Virus record (IMG/VR): IMGVR_UViG_3300033182_000012
Location: 1-24,332 of that record
Length of the DNA: 24,332 bases
Reading direction: 5' to 3' (one strand)
From: a virus
Made by a program: the position numbers and the translations under genes. Below the pieces are notes generated by a model. That model did not search any database, was not told the origin of the DNA, and was given only the letters and a program-made list of their open reading frames with translations. Below, one piece after another: positions 1 through 7,762 of this stretch (its first letter is position 1; the number at the start of each line of letters is the position of its first letter).

Positions 1-2
1 AC

Positions 3-3000
3 ATGCAGATTAATGATGACGGTACTCGTGAGCTTAAGCTTATTGAGAACTTAGATTCTGATGTCTGGAGTGCAGAATACGGTACTGTCACCGACGGTGT
101 TGTCTGGAACCCTGAAACAGACGAATTCTTAGTCGCCATGAAAGACGCCGAGGGTAATACCTACGACGAAACTGTAATAAACATCGGTGGCGGCTCTATC
201 GAAAACCTCGATAAGAAAGACCAGTATAACTTAGCGTCTATGGTGTATGACGCTATAGCGTTTGTGTCAGGTTCGTCAGATGCTAACGCCCGCCCTGTAA
301 CTATATACATCGGCGGCAAGCCAACAGAAATACCGCCCGATGCAACCCCAGAAGAGATTGATGCTATTGGTAGGGATGCCATGAGCAAAATGGGCGCTAC
401 AGATATGCTTATTGATTTTGTAAGCAATATATCTAAAGCAGCTAAAAATACTAACAATGCGTTTATTCAAAACACCGCCGCAACAATATTTAAAGCCGGT
501 GGCGGCATATTGCAAGCCTTCAATGGCATGGTTGCTCTCGCAGGTATTGCCCCAAGTAGCACTGATCTAGGTAAGTTTGCCGCTCAGGTAGTTAAACTCG
601 GCGAATCTACTAATACTGAAGAGTACCAATCAGAACTAAAAGAATTCCAAAAGCTACTGAGTAAGCCTTCTGAATTACCAGAAGATGCACCTTGGTATGA
701 GAAAGCGTTTGAACAGTTAGAAAATGTAGCGGGTGCTATTAGCGAATACCCCGGCACTGGGTTAATCGAATTACTTGGTGTTGAAGCGGTACAAGAACTT
801 GCGCCTTTGGCGATTGGTGGTGTTGCAGGGTTAGGCGCTAAAGCTGCGCTTAAAGCCGCAGGCTCAGAATTTGCAGAGCGTACCGCAAAACAAGTAGCAA
901 TAAGTGCCGCTGCCACAACCGATCTTGCCGAATCTTTTGGCGGTACCGCCGCGAGTACATACGACCGTGCTTACGCTACAGCTATTAAGTCTGGTATGTC
1001 TGAAAAGGATGCAGAAAACTACGCTATTAACTTAGCAGTTAAATCTGGTACTACCGCCGCAGTCCTTACCGCTGCTAGCTTCGGTGTCGGAGGTATGGCA
1101 CTTGAAAAAGCTATTTTAGGTAAAGATGAGGTAGCAGGTTTTGGTGCTAAAGCTATAGACGAACTTCAAGCTAGAGTTGCAAAAGGTATTGGTGTTACCG
1201 GAAAAGAATCGATTACCGAGGGTGTTGAAGAAGGGCTTGTAAACGCTTTCGTTGCTTCTCATCTAAAAGAACTTGACCCATCTATTGATGTAGCCGCAGA
1301 AGCTTGGGCAGGCGCAAGCATAGGCGCTTTGGTAGGCGGTAGTATATCTGGAGGCACTATGGCTCTCCACGACACCGGAGACCTACTGTCTAACGTCATT
1401 AAGAGTACAAGTGTCGAATATGCCGATCTAGTAGCTAACCCACCTGAAGACCCTAAAGTAGCTGCCGCAGCTCTAAAAGAGTTAGGGATAACTACAACCG
1501 CAGATGGTAAATACCAAGACCCTAAAGTAACAGGTAACTTGTTAGAGGGTATCTACCAAGAGCAGTTTACAAATACCCGCGAAGCTTACGAAGAATACGC
1601 TAACTATTCATATTATACGCCTACTGATAGCGATATTTTAGCTGCTATGGACAGCAGTGACGCAAACCTTGCGGATTCTGTAGCCAAAAACGTAGACACT
1701 AATTACTACGATGCGGATGAAATAAAAATGTTCTTCCGAAATCAGGGCTACACTAACCCAACAGACGAAGAAATTGCGCAGTTCGTAGGACAAGTTAATA
1801 CCACCGCTGACAAACGCTCTGTAAAAAGCGCTGCTGATTCTTTCGCTGATCCTCGCGCGGTTACTATAACCGAAGCTATGAAAATGTTTGAGGATCAAAA
1901 ATACGCATTTCCTAGCACAGCACAAATAAATCAGTTTGTAGGTCAAGGTGGCGAAAACTTTGAAGCCGACACCAAAAAAGACTTAATTGCGTATGTAGAC
2001 CCACGCCAAGTAACTTATGGCGAAGCTAAACGTATGTTTGAGGATACTTATGGCTACACACCTACCGATAAGGAAGTTACGAAGTTTGTAGGTCAAAGCA
2101 AGTACGATAACTTAGAAACCAATGTAAACACTCAAATTGGCGAATATGTAGACCCACGTCAGGTTACAAAAGAAGAAGCTAAAGCATTGTTTGAGAACAT
2201 TTATGGCTACACACCTACTGATGAGGAAGCCGCGCGGTTTGTAGGTCAAGGTGGTGATAAGTTTGCAACTGACACTATCACTCAAATCGGTGCATATGTA
2301 GACCCGCGTCAGGTTACAGTAGAAGAAGCTAAAAATATTTTTGAAAGCACTTACGGCTATACACCCACCGATGAAGAAGTTGCACAGTTTGTAGGTCAAG
2401 GTGACGAAAACTTTGCGGCTAGTACTGACGCTAACATTGGTGCATATGTAGACCCACGTCAGGTTACTCGTGACGAAGCTAAAGATCAGTTTGAAAATAC
2501 TTACGGTTACACACCTACTGAAGAAGAAATAGATCAGTTTATAGGTCAAGGCAATGAAACCTTTGAGACTGATACCGGCACTAATATTGGTGCATATGTA
2601 GACCCACGTCAGGTTACAGAAGAAGAAGCTACTGCGATGTTTGAAAACTACGCAGGCTTTGACTATGAAGCTACACCAGAAGAAATATCTGGCTTTGTAG
2701 GTCAAGGTGGCGAGAACTTTGAAACCTCGTCTAACACCAACATAGACCAGTATATTGACGATAATAGTATTACCGGTGAAGAACTTGTTGCGCACGCTAC
2801 AGAGCTTGGATACAAACTGCCAGAAGGTGTGGACTTAAGTTCTTGGGCTACACAACAGCCAGAAAGCGACATTGGTACTGTATTCTCAGAAGACCAAGGT
2901 GCAATTACCTACAACCTGCTTAGCGAAACTATGGCAGGTTACGAAGCGCAGGGTATCGCACGAGATGAAGCACTCCAGTTAGCTATTGATGATGTTGCTA

Positions 3001-3914
3001 CAGAGCTAGGTGCGACTAAAGACGAACTTCTCGACGCTCTTGGCACTACTGAACAGAACTTAATCGACCAAATTGGTGCGGTTGAAACTTCACTTGGCGA
3101 GCAGATTACCGGTGTTGAAGAATCTCTAACTGCCGATATTGCAGACTTAGCTACGCAGTTAGGCACAACAGAAGAAAATCTAACTACTCAGATTACTGAC
3201 TTAGCTACTCAGCTAGGTACGACAGAAGAAAACTTAATTGCAGAGATTCAGTCTGGCGACCAGAATGTAATTAATCAGCTTCAAGAGGCACTCACTGCTA
3301 CCGAAACTCAGCTTAGCTCAGAAATCGACGCGGTATCTAACTTAGTAGGTAAACCAGTAAGCGAAGTAACCGATACGGATATTGATTTTGTATCCGATGT
3401 TATTGCTAACGCTACTGTACTCAACGAAGCTCAAACCGCTCAGTACGACGTAACAGGTGATGGTGTAGTAGATAACGCCGACCTAGACCTACTTAATTTA
3501 GTCAAGTCTGGTAAACCTGCGACTATCGCACCTACTTCGACGTTCGCGCCTACCGGTCTGTACGAGTCTGTATACGATACCAACGTGGCTATGGAGCAAA
3601 ACCAAGAAGCCACAATGGATGCTCTTACCGAGCTGCAAACCAATATAAACACCAATATCAACCAAGAAGCCCTACGCTCAGGTATTCGCGACCTGCTAGG
3701 TATGGCGATGGCGGCTCCTGATGTTGGTGGGCAGACGGTACAGGTGCGCACCCCAGATAAACTAAACTTAGATTATATTTACGATTTCAGTAGTATATTT
3801 GCTAATCCGCAGCAGCAATCGTTGTTCCCTAGCCCTTACGGTCCGGGAGGCTATGCTCAAGGTGGACAAGTGACTAGCACTACTGATAAGTTACTGAAAA
3901 TACTCGGAGACTAA
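3..3914 (+). CDS. Giant repeat-containing virion protein (probable ejection/internal protein), probably 5' partial
   Basis: The frame is open from the first bases. The ATG at 3 has no visible ribosome site because the window starts there, so it may be an internal Met. Regions in order, with residues counted from that ATG: a mixed N-terminal part; an Ala/Gly-rich stretch at about 250-460 with glycine-zipper-like runs (GASIGALVGG), which could insert in a membrane; tandem ~50-residue units at 565-918 (motifs DPRQVT, YGYTPT, FVGQG); a coiled-coil region at about 998-1116 with repeats around LGTTEENL; a dockerin-like loop DVTGDGVVDNAD at 1149-1160; and a C-terminus ending in a GGYAQGG motif. It heads a run of virion-type genes with a 2-base gap to the next. 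The size and membrane-like segment suggest an internal or ejected virion protein. I infer this from architecture; a tail fibre or other structural role remains possible. Confidence 0.8.
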   Translation: MQINDDGTRELKLIENLDSDVWSAEYGTVTDGVVWNPETDEFLVAMKDAEGNTYDETVINIGGGSIENLDKKDQYNLASMVYDAIAFVSGSSDANARPVTIYIGGKPTEIPPDATPEEIDAIGRDAMSKMGATDMLIDFVSNISKAAKNTNNAFIQNTAATIFKAGGGILQAFNGMVALAGIAPSSTDLGKFAAQVVKLGESTNTEEYQSELKEFQKLLSKPSELPEDAPWYEKAFEQLENVAGAISEYPGTGLIELLGVEAVQELAPLAIGGVAGLGAKAALKAAGSEFAERTAKQVAISAAATTDLAESFGGTAASTYDRAYATAIKSGMSEKDAENYAINLAVKSGTTAAVLTAASFGVGGMALEKAILGKDEVAGFGAKAIDELQARVAKGIGVTGKESITEGVEEGLVNAFVASHLKELDPSIDVAAEAWAGASIGALVGGSISGGTMALHDTGDLLSNVIKSTSVEYADLVANPPEDPKVAAAALKELGITTTADGKYQDPKVTGNLLEGIYQEQFTNTREAYEEYANYSYYTPTDSDILAAMDSSDANLADSVAKNVDTNYYDADEIKMFFRNQGYTNPTDEEIAQFVGQVNTTADKRSVKSAADSFADPRAVTITEAMKMFEDQKYAFPSTAQINQFVGQGGENFEADTKKDLIAYVDPRQVTYGEAKRMFEDTYGYTPTDKEVTKFVGQSKYDNLETNVNTQIGEYVDPRQVTKEEAKALFENIYGYTPTDEEAARFVGQGGDKFATDTITQIGAYVDPRQVTVEEAKNIFESTYGYTPTDEEVAQFVGQGDENFAASTDANIGAYVDPRQVTRDEAKDQFENTYGYTPTEEEIDQFIGQGNETFETDTGTNIGAYVDPRQVTEEEATAMFENYAGFDYEATPEEISGFVGQGGENFETSSNTNIDQYIDDNSITGEELVAHATELGYKLPEGVDLSSWATQQPESDIGTVFSEDQGAITYNLLSETMAGYEAQGIARDEALQLAIDDVATELGATKDELLDALGTTEQNLIDQIGAVETSLGEQITGVEESLTADIADLATQLGTTEENLTTQITDLATQLGTTEENLIAEIQSGDQNVINQLQEALTATETQLSSEIDAVSNLVGKPVSEVTDTDIDFVSDVIANATVLNEAQTAQYDVTGDGVVDNADLDLLNLVKSGKPATIAPTSTFAPTGLYESVYDTNVAMEQNQEATMDALTELQTNINTNINQEALRSGIRDLLGMAMAAPDVGGQTVQVRTPDKLNLDYIYDFSSIFANPQQQSLFPSPYGPGGYAQGGQVTSTTDKLLKILGD
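1695..2756 (+). repeat. Seven tandem ~150-base coding repeats (50-52 residues each)
   Basis: The first Asp codon of each unit falls at 1695, 1848, 1998, 2151, 2301, 2451 and 2601, with a degenerate eighth start at 2757 and a half unit before 1695. Periods are 153, 150, 153, 150, 150, 150 and 156 bases. The consensus runs VDPRQVTxEEA, then a helix ending in Phe, then YGYTPTDEE and FVGQGxENF. Units 4-7 are most alike, also at the DNA level: tgtagacccacgtcaggtta recurs at 2147, 2447 and 2597, with one change at 2297. Each unit looks like two short helices, so the array may fold as a helical solenoid. The strong DNA similarity suggests recent internal duplication. Confidence 0.93.
3144..3251 (+). 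repeat. Two 54-base coiled-coil repeats
   Basis: Two consecutive 18-residue units (DLATQLGTTEENLxxxI) begin at 3144 and 3198 and are very similar in DNA. A diverged relative (ELLDALGTTEQNLIDQI) starts at 3024. The surrounding sequence is rich in Leu/Ile at heptad-like spacing, as in trimeric coiled coils of phage fibres and adhesins. The function of this segment is inferred only from the pattern. Confidence 0.75.
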
Positions 3915-3916
3915 CG

Positions 3917-4732
3917 ATGTCATGGTTTGATGATATATTGACTAACCTAGGTAATATGGGTACTTCAGCGATTAATTACGCTTCTAGCCCAAAAGGTTTG
4001 CTACGCCTAGGCAGTATGGGTGCCACTTACCTTATGCAAGATAATGATTTGTTGAGTGCTCAAAGCCCGCAGGTAGGCTACCAAGGCAGTATCCCCTCAC
4101 TATCAGCGGTTCGTGAGCAGGTACCTATTTACGGTCCTAAAGGTATCGGGCAAGGTCAAACAGGTATTCAGCAGTTAATCGGTGATCCTAATCGTCGCCC
4201 CGGCTCAGGCGGACGTAGATACTTTAGTGATATGTACTATGCAGGTCCGGGTGAGGAAACAGTTACTAACGATTTGGGAGAAACTACCACTAAAACTCAC
4301 GAACAATCAGCGCGTGAGATGGCTCAGCAGCAAGCTGCACAGTTTGGTGAGATGAACGCCCGTAACTATTTCCGAGAAGACAAACCTAAACCTGCCCCAA
4401 AAAGAGAGGCGGGCGTTAGCACCATGACAGACCCTAAAATAGTTAAAGCCGCAGACGGTGGTCTAATGGGGTTAAAAGCAGGTCGCTATTTAAATGGCAG
4501 TACCGATGGCATGGCAGATGAAGTCCCTGCTAGAATCGACGGGAAGGAAGAAGCTCGACTAAGTGATGGTGAGTATGTAGTTCCTGCTGACGTAATAAGT
4601 CATTTAGGTAATGGCAATTCCGAAGCCGGTGCTAAAGTAATGGATGCCTTCTTAGCGAAAATCCGTAAAGAACGTACTGGCAACGAAAAACAGGGTAAGC
4701 AGATTGACCCTAACAAAATGCTCCCCGCGTGA
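3917..4732 (+). CDS. Virion-associated protein with Gly-rich C-terminal domain
   Basis: 271 residues. The start is supported by GGAGA seven bases before the ATG and only two bases after the previous stop. The N-terminal half is low in recognisable features. The C-terminal part (about 178-270) has AADGGLMGLKAGRYL, then DGMADEVPARIDGK, ARLSDGEYVVPADVISHLG, and a Lys/Arg-rich helix ending in PNKMLPA. I remember this C-terminal block from many uncultured marine phage structural genes, always beside similar neighbours, but I know of no assigned function. The position between two giant structural genes supports a virion role. No signal peptide or membrane segment is seen. Confidence 0.8.
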   Translation: MSWFDDILTNLGNMGTSAINYASSPKGLLRLGSMGATYLMQDNDLLSAQSPQVGYQGSIPSLSAVREQVPIYGPKGIGQGQTGIQQLIGDPNRRPGSGGRRYFSDMYYAGPGEETVTNDLGETTTKTHEQSAREMAQQQAAQFGEMNARNYFREDKPKPAPKREAGVSTMTDPKIVKAADGGLMGLKAGRYLNGSTDGMADEVPARIDGKEEARLSDGEYVVPADVISHLGNGNSEAGAKVMDAFLAKIRKERTGNEKQGKQIDPNKMLPA

Positions 4733-4740
4733 GGTAAGAA

Positions 4741-5685
4741 ATGGTTGATACTACAGACCCAAATGCTGTTGCTGATGACCCTAATGTAGGGCAGAAAACA
4801 GGATACGAATCTTCCCTATCTAATTGGGCAGGTCCCTATGTAACTACCATGCTCGGTAAGGGCGCAGCTCTTGCCGACCAACCTTATACGGCGTATACAG
4901 GTCCGCTAACCGCAGGAGCTTCTGGTACCCAACAGCAAGCATTTACGGGAATCCAAAGCCTAAATATTCCTACGCAGCAGATGGGTGCGTTCACACCGCA
5001 GTCGTTCACTGACCAAGGTGTAGCACAACAGTACATGAACCCCTATATCCAACAGGCGTTGCAGCCTCAGTTGGATGAATTGCGTCGCCAAGCAGAAATC
5101 AGCCGTGTTAAACAAGCAGGGCAGCTATCTAAAGCCGGTGCATACGGTGGTTCTCGCCAAGCTTTATCCGATGCCGAATTGACTCGCGGTATGCTAGCAA
5201 ACATGGCGGGCGTTACCGGTAAAGGGTACTCAGACGCATTTAATGCAGCAATGCAGCAGTTCAATACTGAGCAGACTATGGGTAAAACAGCCCAAGACGC
5301 TATCAATGCGTATGGCTTGCAAGCGTTGCAAAAACAAGCAGACTTCGGTGCTGCTGAGCGTGCCATCGAACAAGAAGGCATTACTGCTGACAAGTTACAG
5401 TTTGAAGAAGAACGTGACTTCCCATATAAGCAGGTTCAGTACATGCAGTCGCTGCTCCAAGGTTTACCTATTGAGGCTCAGTCCTATTCGTACACGCAGC
5501 CTAGCGCGTTGTCGGAGTTCTTATCCAGTTCGGGTGGGTTAAGTGACTTGTTGAGTAATATTTTCTTACCAACAAATACAACAGGCGGCTCAAGTACAAC
5601 AGGTGGCTCAAGTACAGCGCCAACTAATGCTAATTGGGTAAATCCTGACGCTACCGACACTAGCTACGACGACGTTGCACCTTAA
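4741..5685 (+). CDS. Virion-associated protein of marine-phage type, function unknown
   Basis: 314 residues. GAGGT five bases before the ATG supports the start, and the gene begins 8 bases after the previous stop. The N-terminus contains YESSLSNWAGPYVTTMLGKG and PYTAYTGPLTAGAS. The middle (about 100-235) is helical and rich in Gln, Ala and Glu, with a basic turn KAGAYGGSRQALSDAE. The C-terminal tail is low complexity, with a short tandem TTGGSS repeat at about 280-292 and an acidic end. The helical core and Gly/Ser/Thr tail look like a structural or adaptor component. No enzymatic motif is seen. I recall similar proteins next to the preceding gene in marine phages, but cannot name a function. 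Confidence 0.8.
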   Translation: MVDTTDPNAVADDPNVGQKTGYESSLSNWAGPYVTTMLGKGAALADQPYTAYTGPLTAGASGTQQQAFTGIQSLNIPTQQMGAFTPQSFTDQGVAQQYMNPYIQQALQPQLDELRRQAEISRVKQAGQLSKAGAYGGSRQALSDAELTRGMLANMAGVTGKGYSDAFNAAMQQFNTEQTMGKTAQDAINAYGLQALQKQADFGAAERAIEQEGITADKLQFEEERDFPYKQVQYMQSLLQGLPIEAQSYSYTQPSALSEFLSSSGGLSDLLSNIFLPTNTTGGSSTTGGSSTAPTNANWVNPDATDTSYDDVAP

Positions 5686-5697
5686 GAAGAGATAGAT

Positions 5698-7752
5698 ATG
5701 GCATACACATCTTTAGATGAATTAGTTAACCAGAAAGCTAACGCATATCGTCAGAACCCTGAAAAGTTAGGGCAGCGTGCGAAGCAGAATGAAGAACTGC
5801 TTGACATGTTAGCAGGTGCAAAGGTTCTAAAAGAGAAAGAAGCTGCTAAGCGTCAGTTGGCTATGGAAGCCAACCCTAATCCAAATACTCTGAAGGACCA
5901 GATAGAACAGCAGCTAATGCAGCGCAGTAAAGATGAAATGGTGCAGCAAGTATCGGGTACGTTGCAGCAAAAGAACAAGCAACAGCAAAAGAATATGCAG
6001 AACGTCGCTAAACAGGGCGCAGCTAGACCTCAAGACGTTGCCGCTATTGGTAAAGGTTTAGGTAATTTAGCCGGTAGAATCAGCCCTAAAATAGCTAATA
6101 TGGCAGCCGGTGGCATTGTGTCGTTCCAAGAAGGGCGTAGTGTAACCGCAGCAATGATTGCGGAGTACCGTCGTAAATATCCTAACGCTGTAAAAGGCAT
6201 GACTGACGAGCAAGTAGCGCAGTTAATTAGACCATCCGGTCCTGTGCGTGGCGATTCTGAGGAAGGGCAACGTCGTTTAGACGAGATGTCAACAGAGCTA
6301 CAACAGAAAGCCGACGCTGAAGCGGGCGACCCAATGCCGGGTCCTAAAGAACGCCCTAGCATGATCGGTCCTTACGAAGCTGAAGAAGGTGCGTATCCGT
6401 TCCCTTCAAATCAGGGCATCCGTATCGGCGCTAAAGACTTTGATAAAGACATTATTAAAGGCGCACAGCGCACTAAAGATTTTATGTCAGGTCTACTACC
6501 TGATCTCAGCGGAGGACCTGCGGGGTTCTTCCGTGATAAGAAAGCAGCACAAGAAGAGCAACAACGTATAGCAGATATTAGCCCTCAAGCTAGTCCAGAA
6601 GCTACAGCTATGGCTGATGCTGAGCGTAAACAAATGACAGGCACTGCACCTGCTATGCAACCACCTGCGGAACAAGCGGGTCTCGGTGCATTATCTCAAG
6701 CAGCCGCCAAGCCCGCGCAAGGTCCTGAGCAAGATAAGCAGGGTATTATGTCAGGGTTTAGTATGAAACCTGTAGCAGCTAGGAAGCCAGACTATTCGAA
6801 GGCAGATGCGCTAGGCAATCAAGTGCTTGATAAGTACGGTCTGAATGCAGATAAGCTGAAAGACAAAGACGCAGAGTTTGAACGTATGTTCAAGCGAACT
6901 GAAGATATATACAACCGCCAAGGCGTAGCTGATCGTTATAAGGCGTTTGAAGATGAGCGTAAAGCACTCGCTGACGAGATGTATGACCCTAACAAAATGC
7001 GCGAAGAACGAATCTCTGCATTCCTACGAGGTACAGCAGGTCGAGGTTCTACTGCATTAGCCGGTGGTTCCGGTGCAATGGCGGCTGAAAGACAACGCCA
7101 AGAAGCGGGTAGAATTAAAGCTCTTGAAGATCGTTTAGGTATATATGACAAGAGCCTAGCTAAAGACTTTGATATTGCAAGTAAAGGCGTAGATTTAGGT
7201 AAAGACTTCGCTACTCTAGCTTCAAACGAGCGTAGAACCGCTGCTGAAATATTTGGTAAGTTAGGTTCTGATGAACGCACTAGACTGCTAAAAGAAGCGG
7301 ATATGGAGCTAGAAGCAGGTAAATCTAACCTAGCTGCTGCGGTAAACATGGCGAAAGTAGAATCAGAAAACGCGCTGCGTCTAGCTATTCAAAATGCAGA
7401 TGATCGCCAAGCATCTCTCACCGCGTTGGCAAAAGTCAATGACCAGAAGAGTAAGATTCTAGAGGCTGCGTTTGCAGGGCAAGCCGGTATGCAGTATGAG
7501 TCCATGTTGGCACAAGCTGCTAAAGAAACTGACCCAGAAGAGCGTGAAAAGCTTTTAGCTGCTGCTAGCAAACAACGCGAAATGATAGAAGCAAAAGCTC
7601 TAACAATGATGAATGCCGCAGACTTAATGCGCATAGGCGAACAACTTGAGCGTAAAGCGGGCATATCTACAGGCACACAGCGAGTTGACCTATCAGGTAG
7701 TCAAATTCAGCAACAAGCAGACGCCCTACTACAACAACCAAAATATCAGTAA
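5698..7752 (+). CDS. Large helical virion protein, Gln/Ala/Glu rich
   Basis: 684 residues starting at ATG after a purine-rich site (AAGAAGAGA), 12 bases after the preceding stop. Most of the protein is predicted helical from its Ala/Gln/Glu/Lys/Arg content, especially residues 1-110 and 370-680, with likely coiled coils. A short motif MAAGGIVSFQEG lies at about 137-148 and resembles the GG-hydrophobic motifs in neighbouring proteins. The middle (about 180-360) is Pro/Gly rich and probably flexible. No catalytic motif is visible. The location just before the giant protein, with an 10-base gap, points to the same late transcript and a particle role, perhaps an internal core or ejection partner. 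This is inference from order and composition. Confidence 0.8.
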   Translation: MAYTSLDELVNQKANAYRQNPEKLGQRAKQNEELLDMLAGAKVLKEKEAAKRQLAMEANPNPNTLKDQIEQQLMQRSKDEMVQQVSGTLQQKNKQQQKNMQNVAKQGAARPQDVAAIGKGLGNLAGRISPKIANMAAGGIVSFQEGRSVTAAMIAEYRRKYPNAVKGMTDEQVAQLIRPSGPVRGDSEEGQRRLDEMSTELQQKADAEAGDPMPGPKERPSMIGPYEAEEGAYPFPSNQGIRIGAKDFDKDIIKGAQRTKDFMSGLLPDLSGGPAGFFRDKKAAQEEQQRIADISPQASPEATAMADAERKQMTGTAPAMQPPAEQAGLGALSQAAAKPAQGPEQDKQGIMSGFSMKPVAARKPDYSKADALGNQVLDKYGLNADKLKDKDAEFERMFKRTEDIYNRQGVADRYKAFEDERKALADEMYDPNKMREERISAFLRGTAGRGSTALAGGSGAMAAERQRQEAGRIKALEDRLGIYDKSLAKDFDIASKGVDLGKDFATLASNERRTAAEIFGKLGSDERTRLLKEADMELEAGKSNLAAAVNMAKVESENALRLAIQNADDRQASLTALAKVNDQKSKILEAAFAGQAGMQYESMLAQAAKETDPEEREKLLAAASKQREMIEAKALTMMNAADLMRIGEQLERKAGISTGTQRVDLSGSQIQQQADALLQQPKYQ

Positions 7753-7762
7753 GGAGTAGCGC

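Noticed and set aside
161-916. Open frames on - strand opposite the first giant gene
   Set aside because: Low-complexity Ser/Ala composition, no ribosome site and opposite direction inside a long coding gene.
1695-2756. CRISPR array
   Set aside because: Repeats are 150 bases, coding and contiguous, with no spacers.
2112-2795. Long open frame of 227 codons on - strand under the repeat array
   Set aside because: It is a shadow of the repeats: its Cys/Phe-rich repeat follows the + strand period, it has no ribosome site and sits opposite a clear gene.
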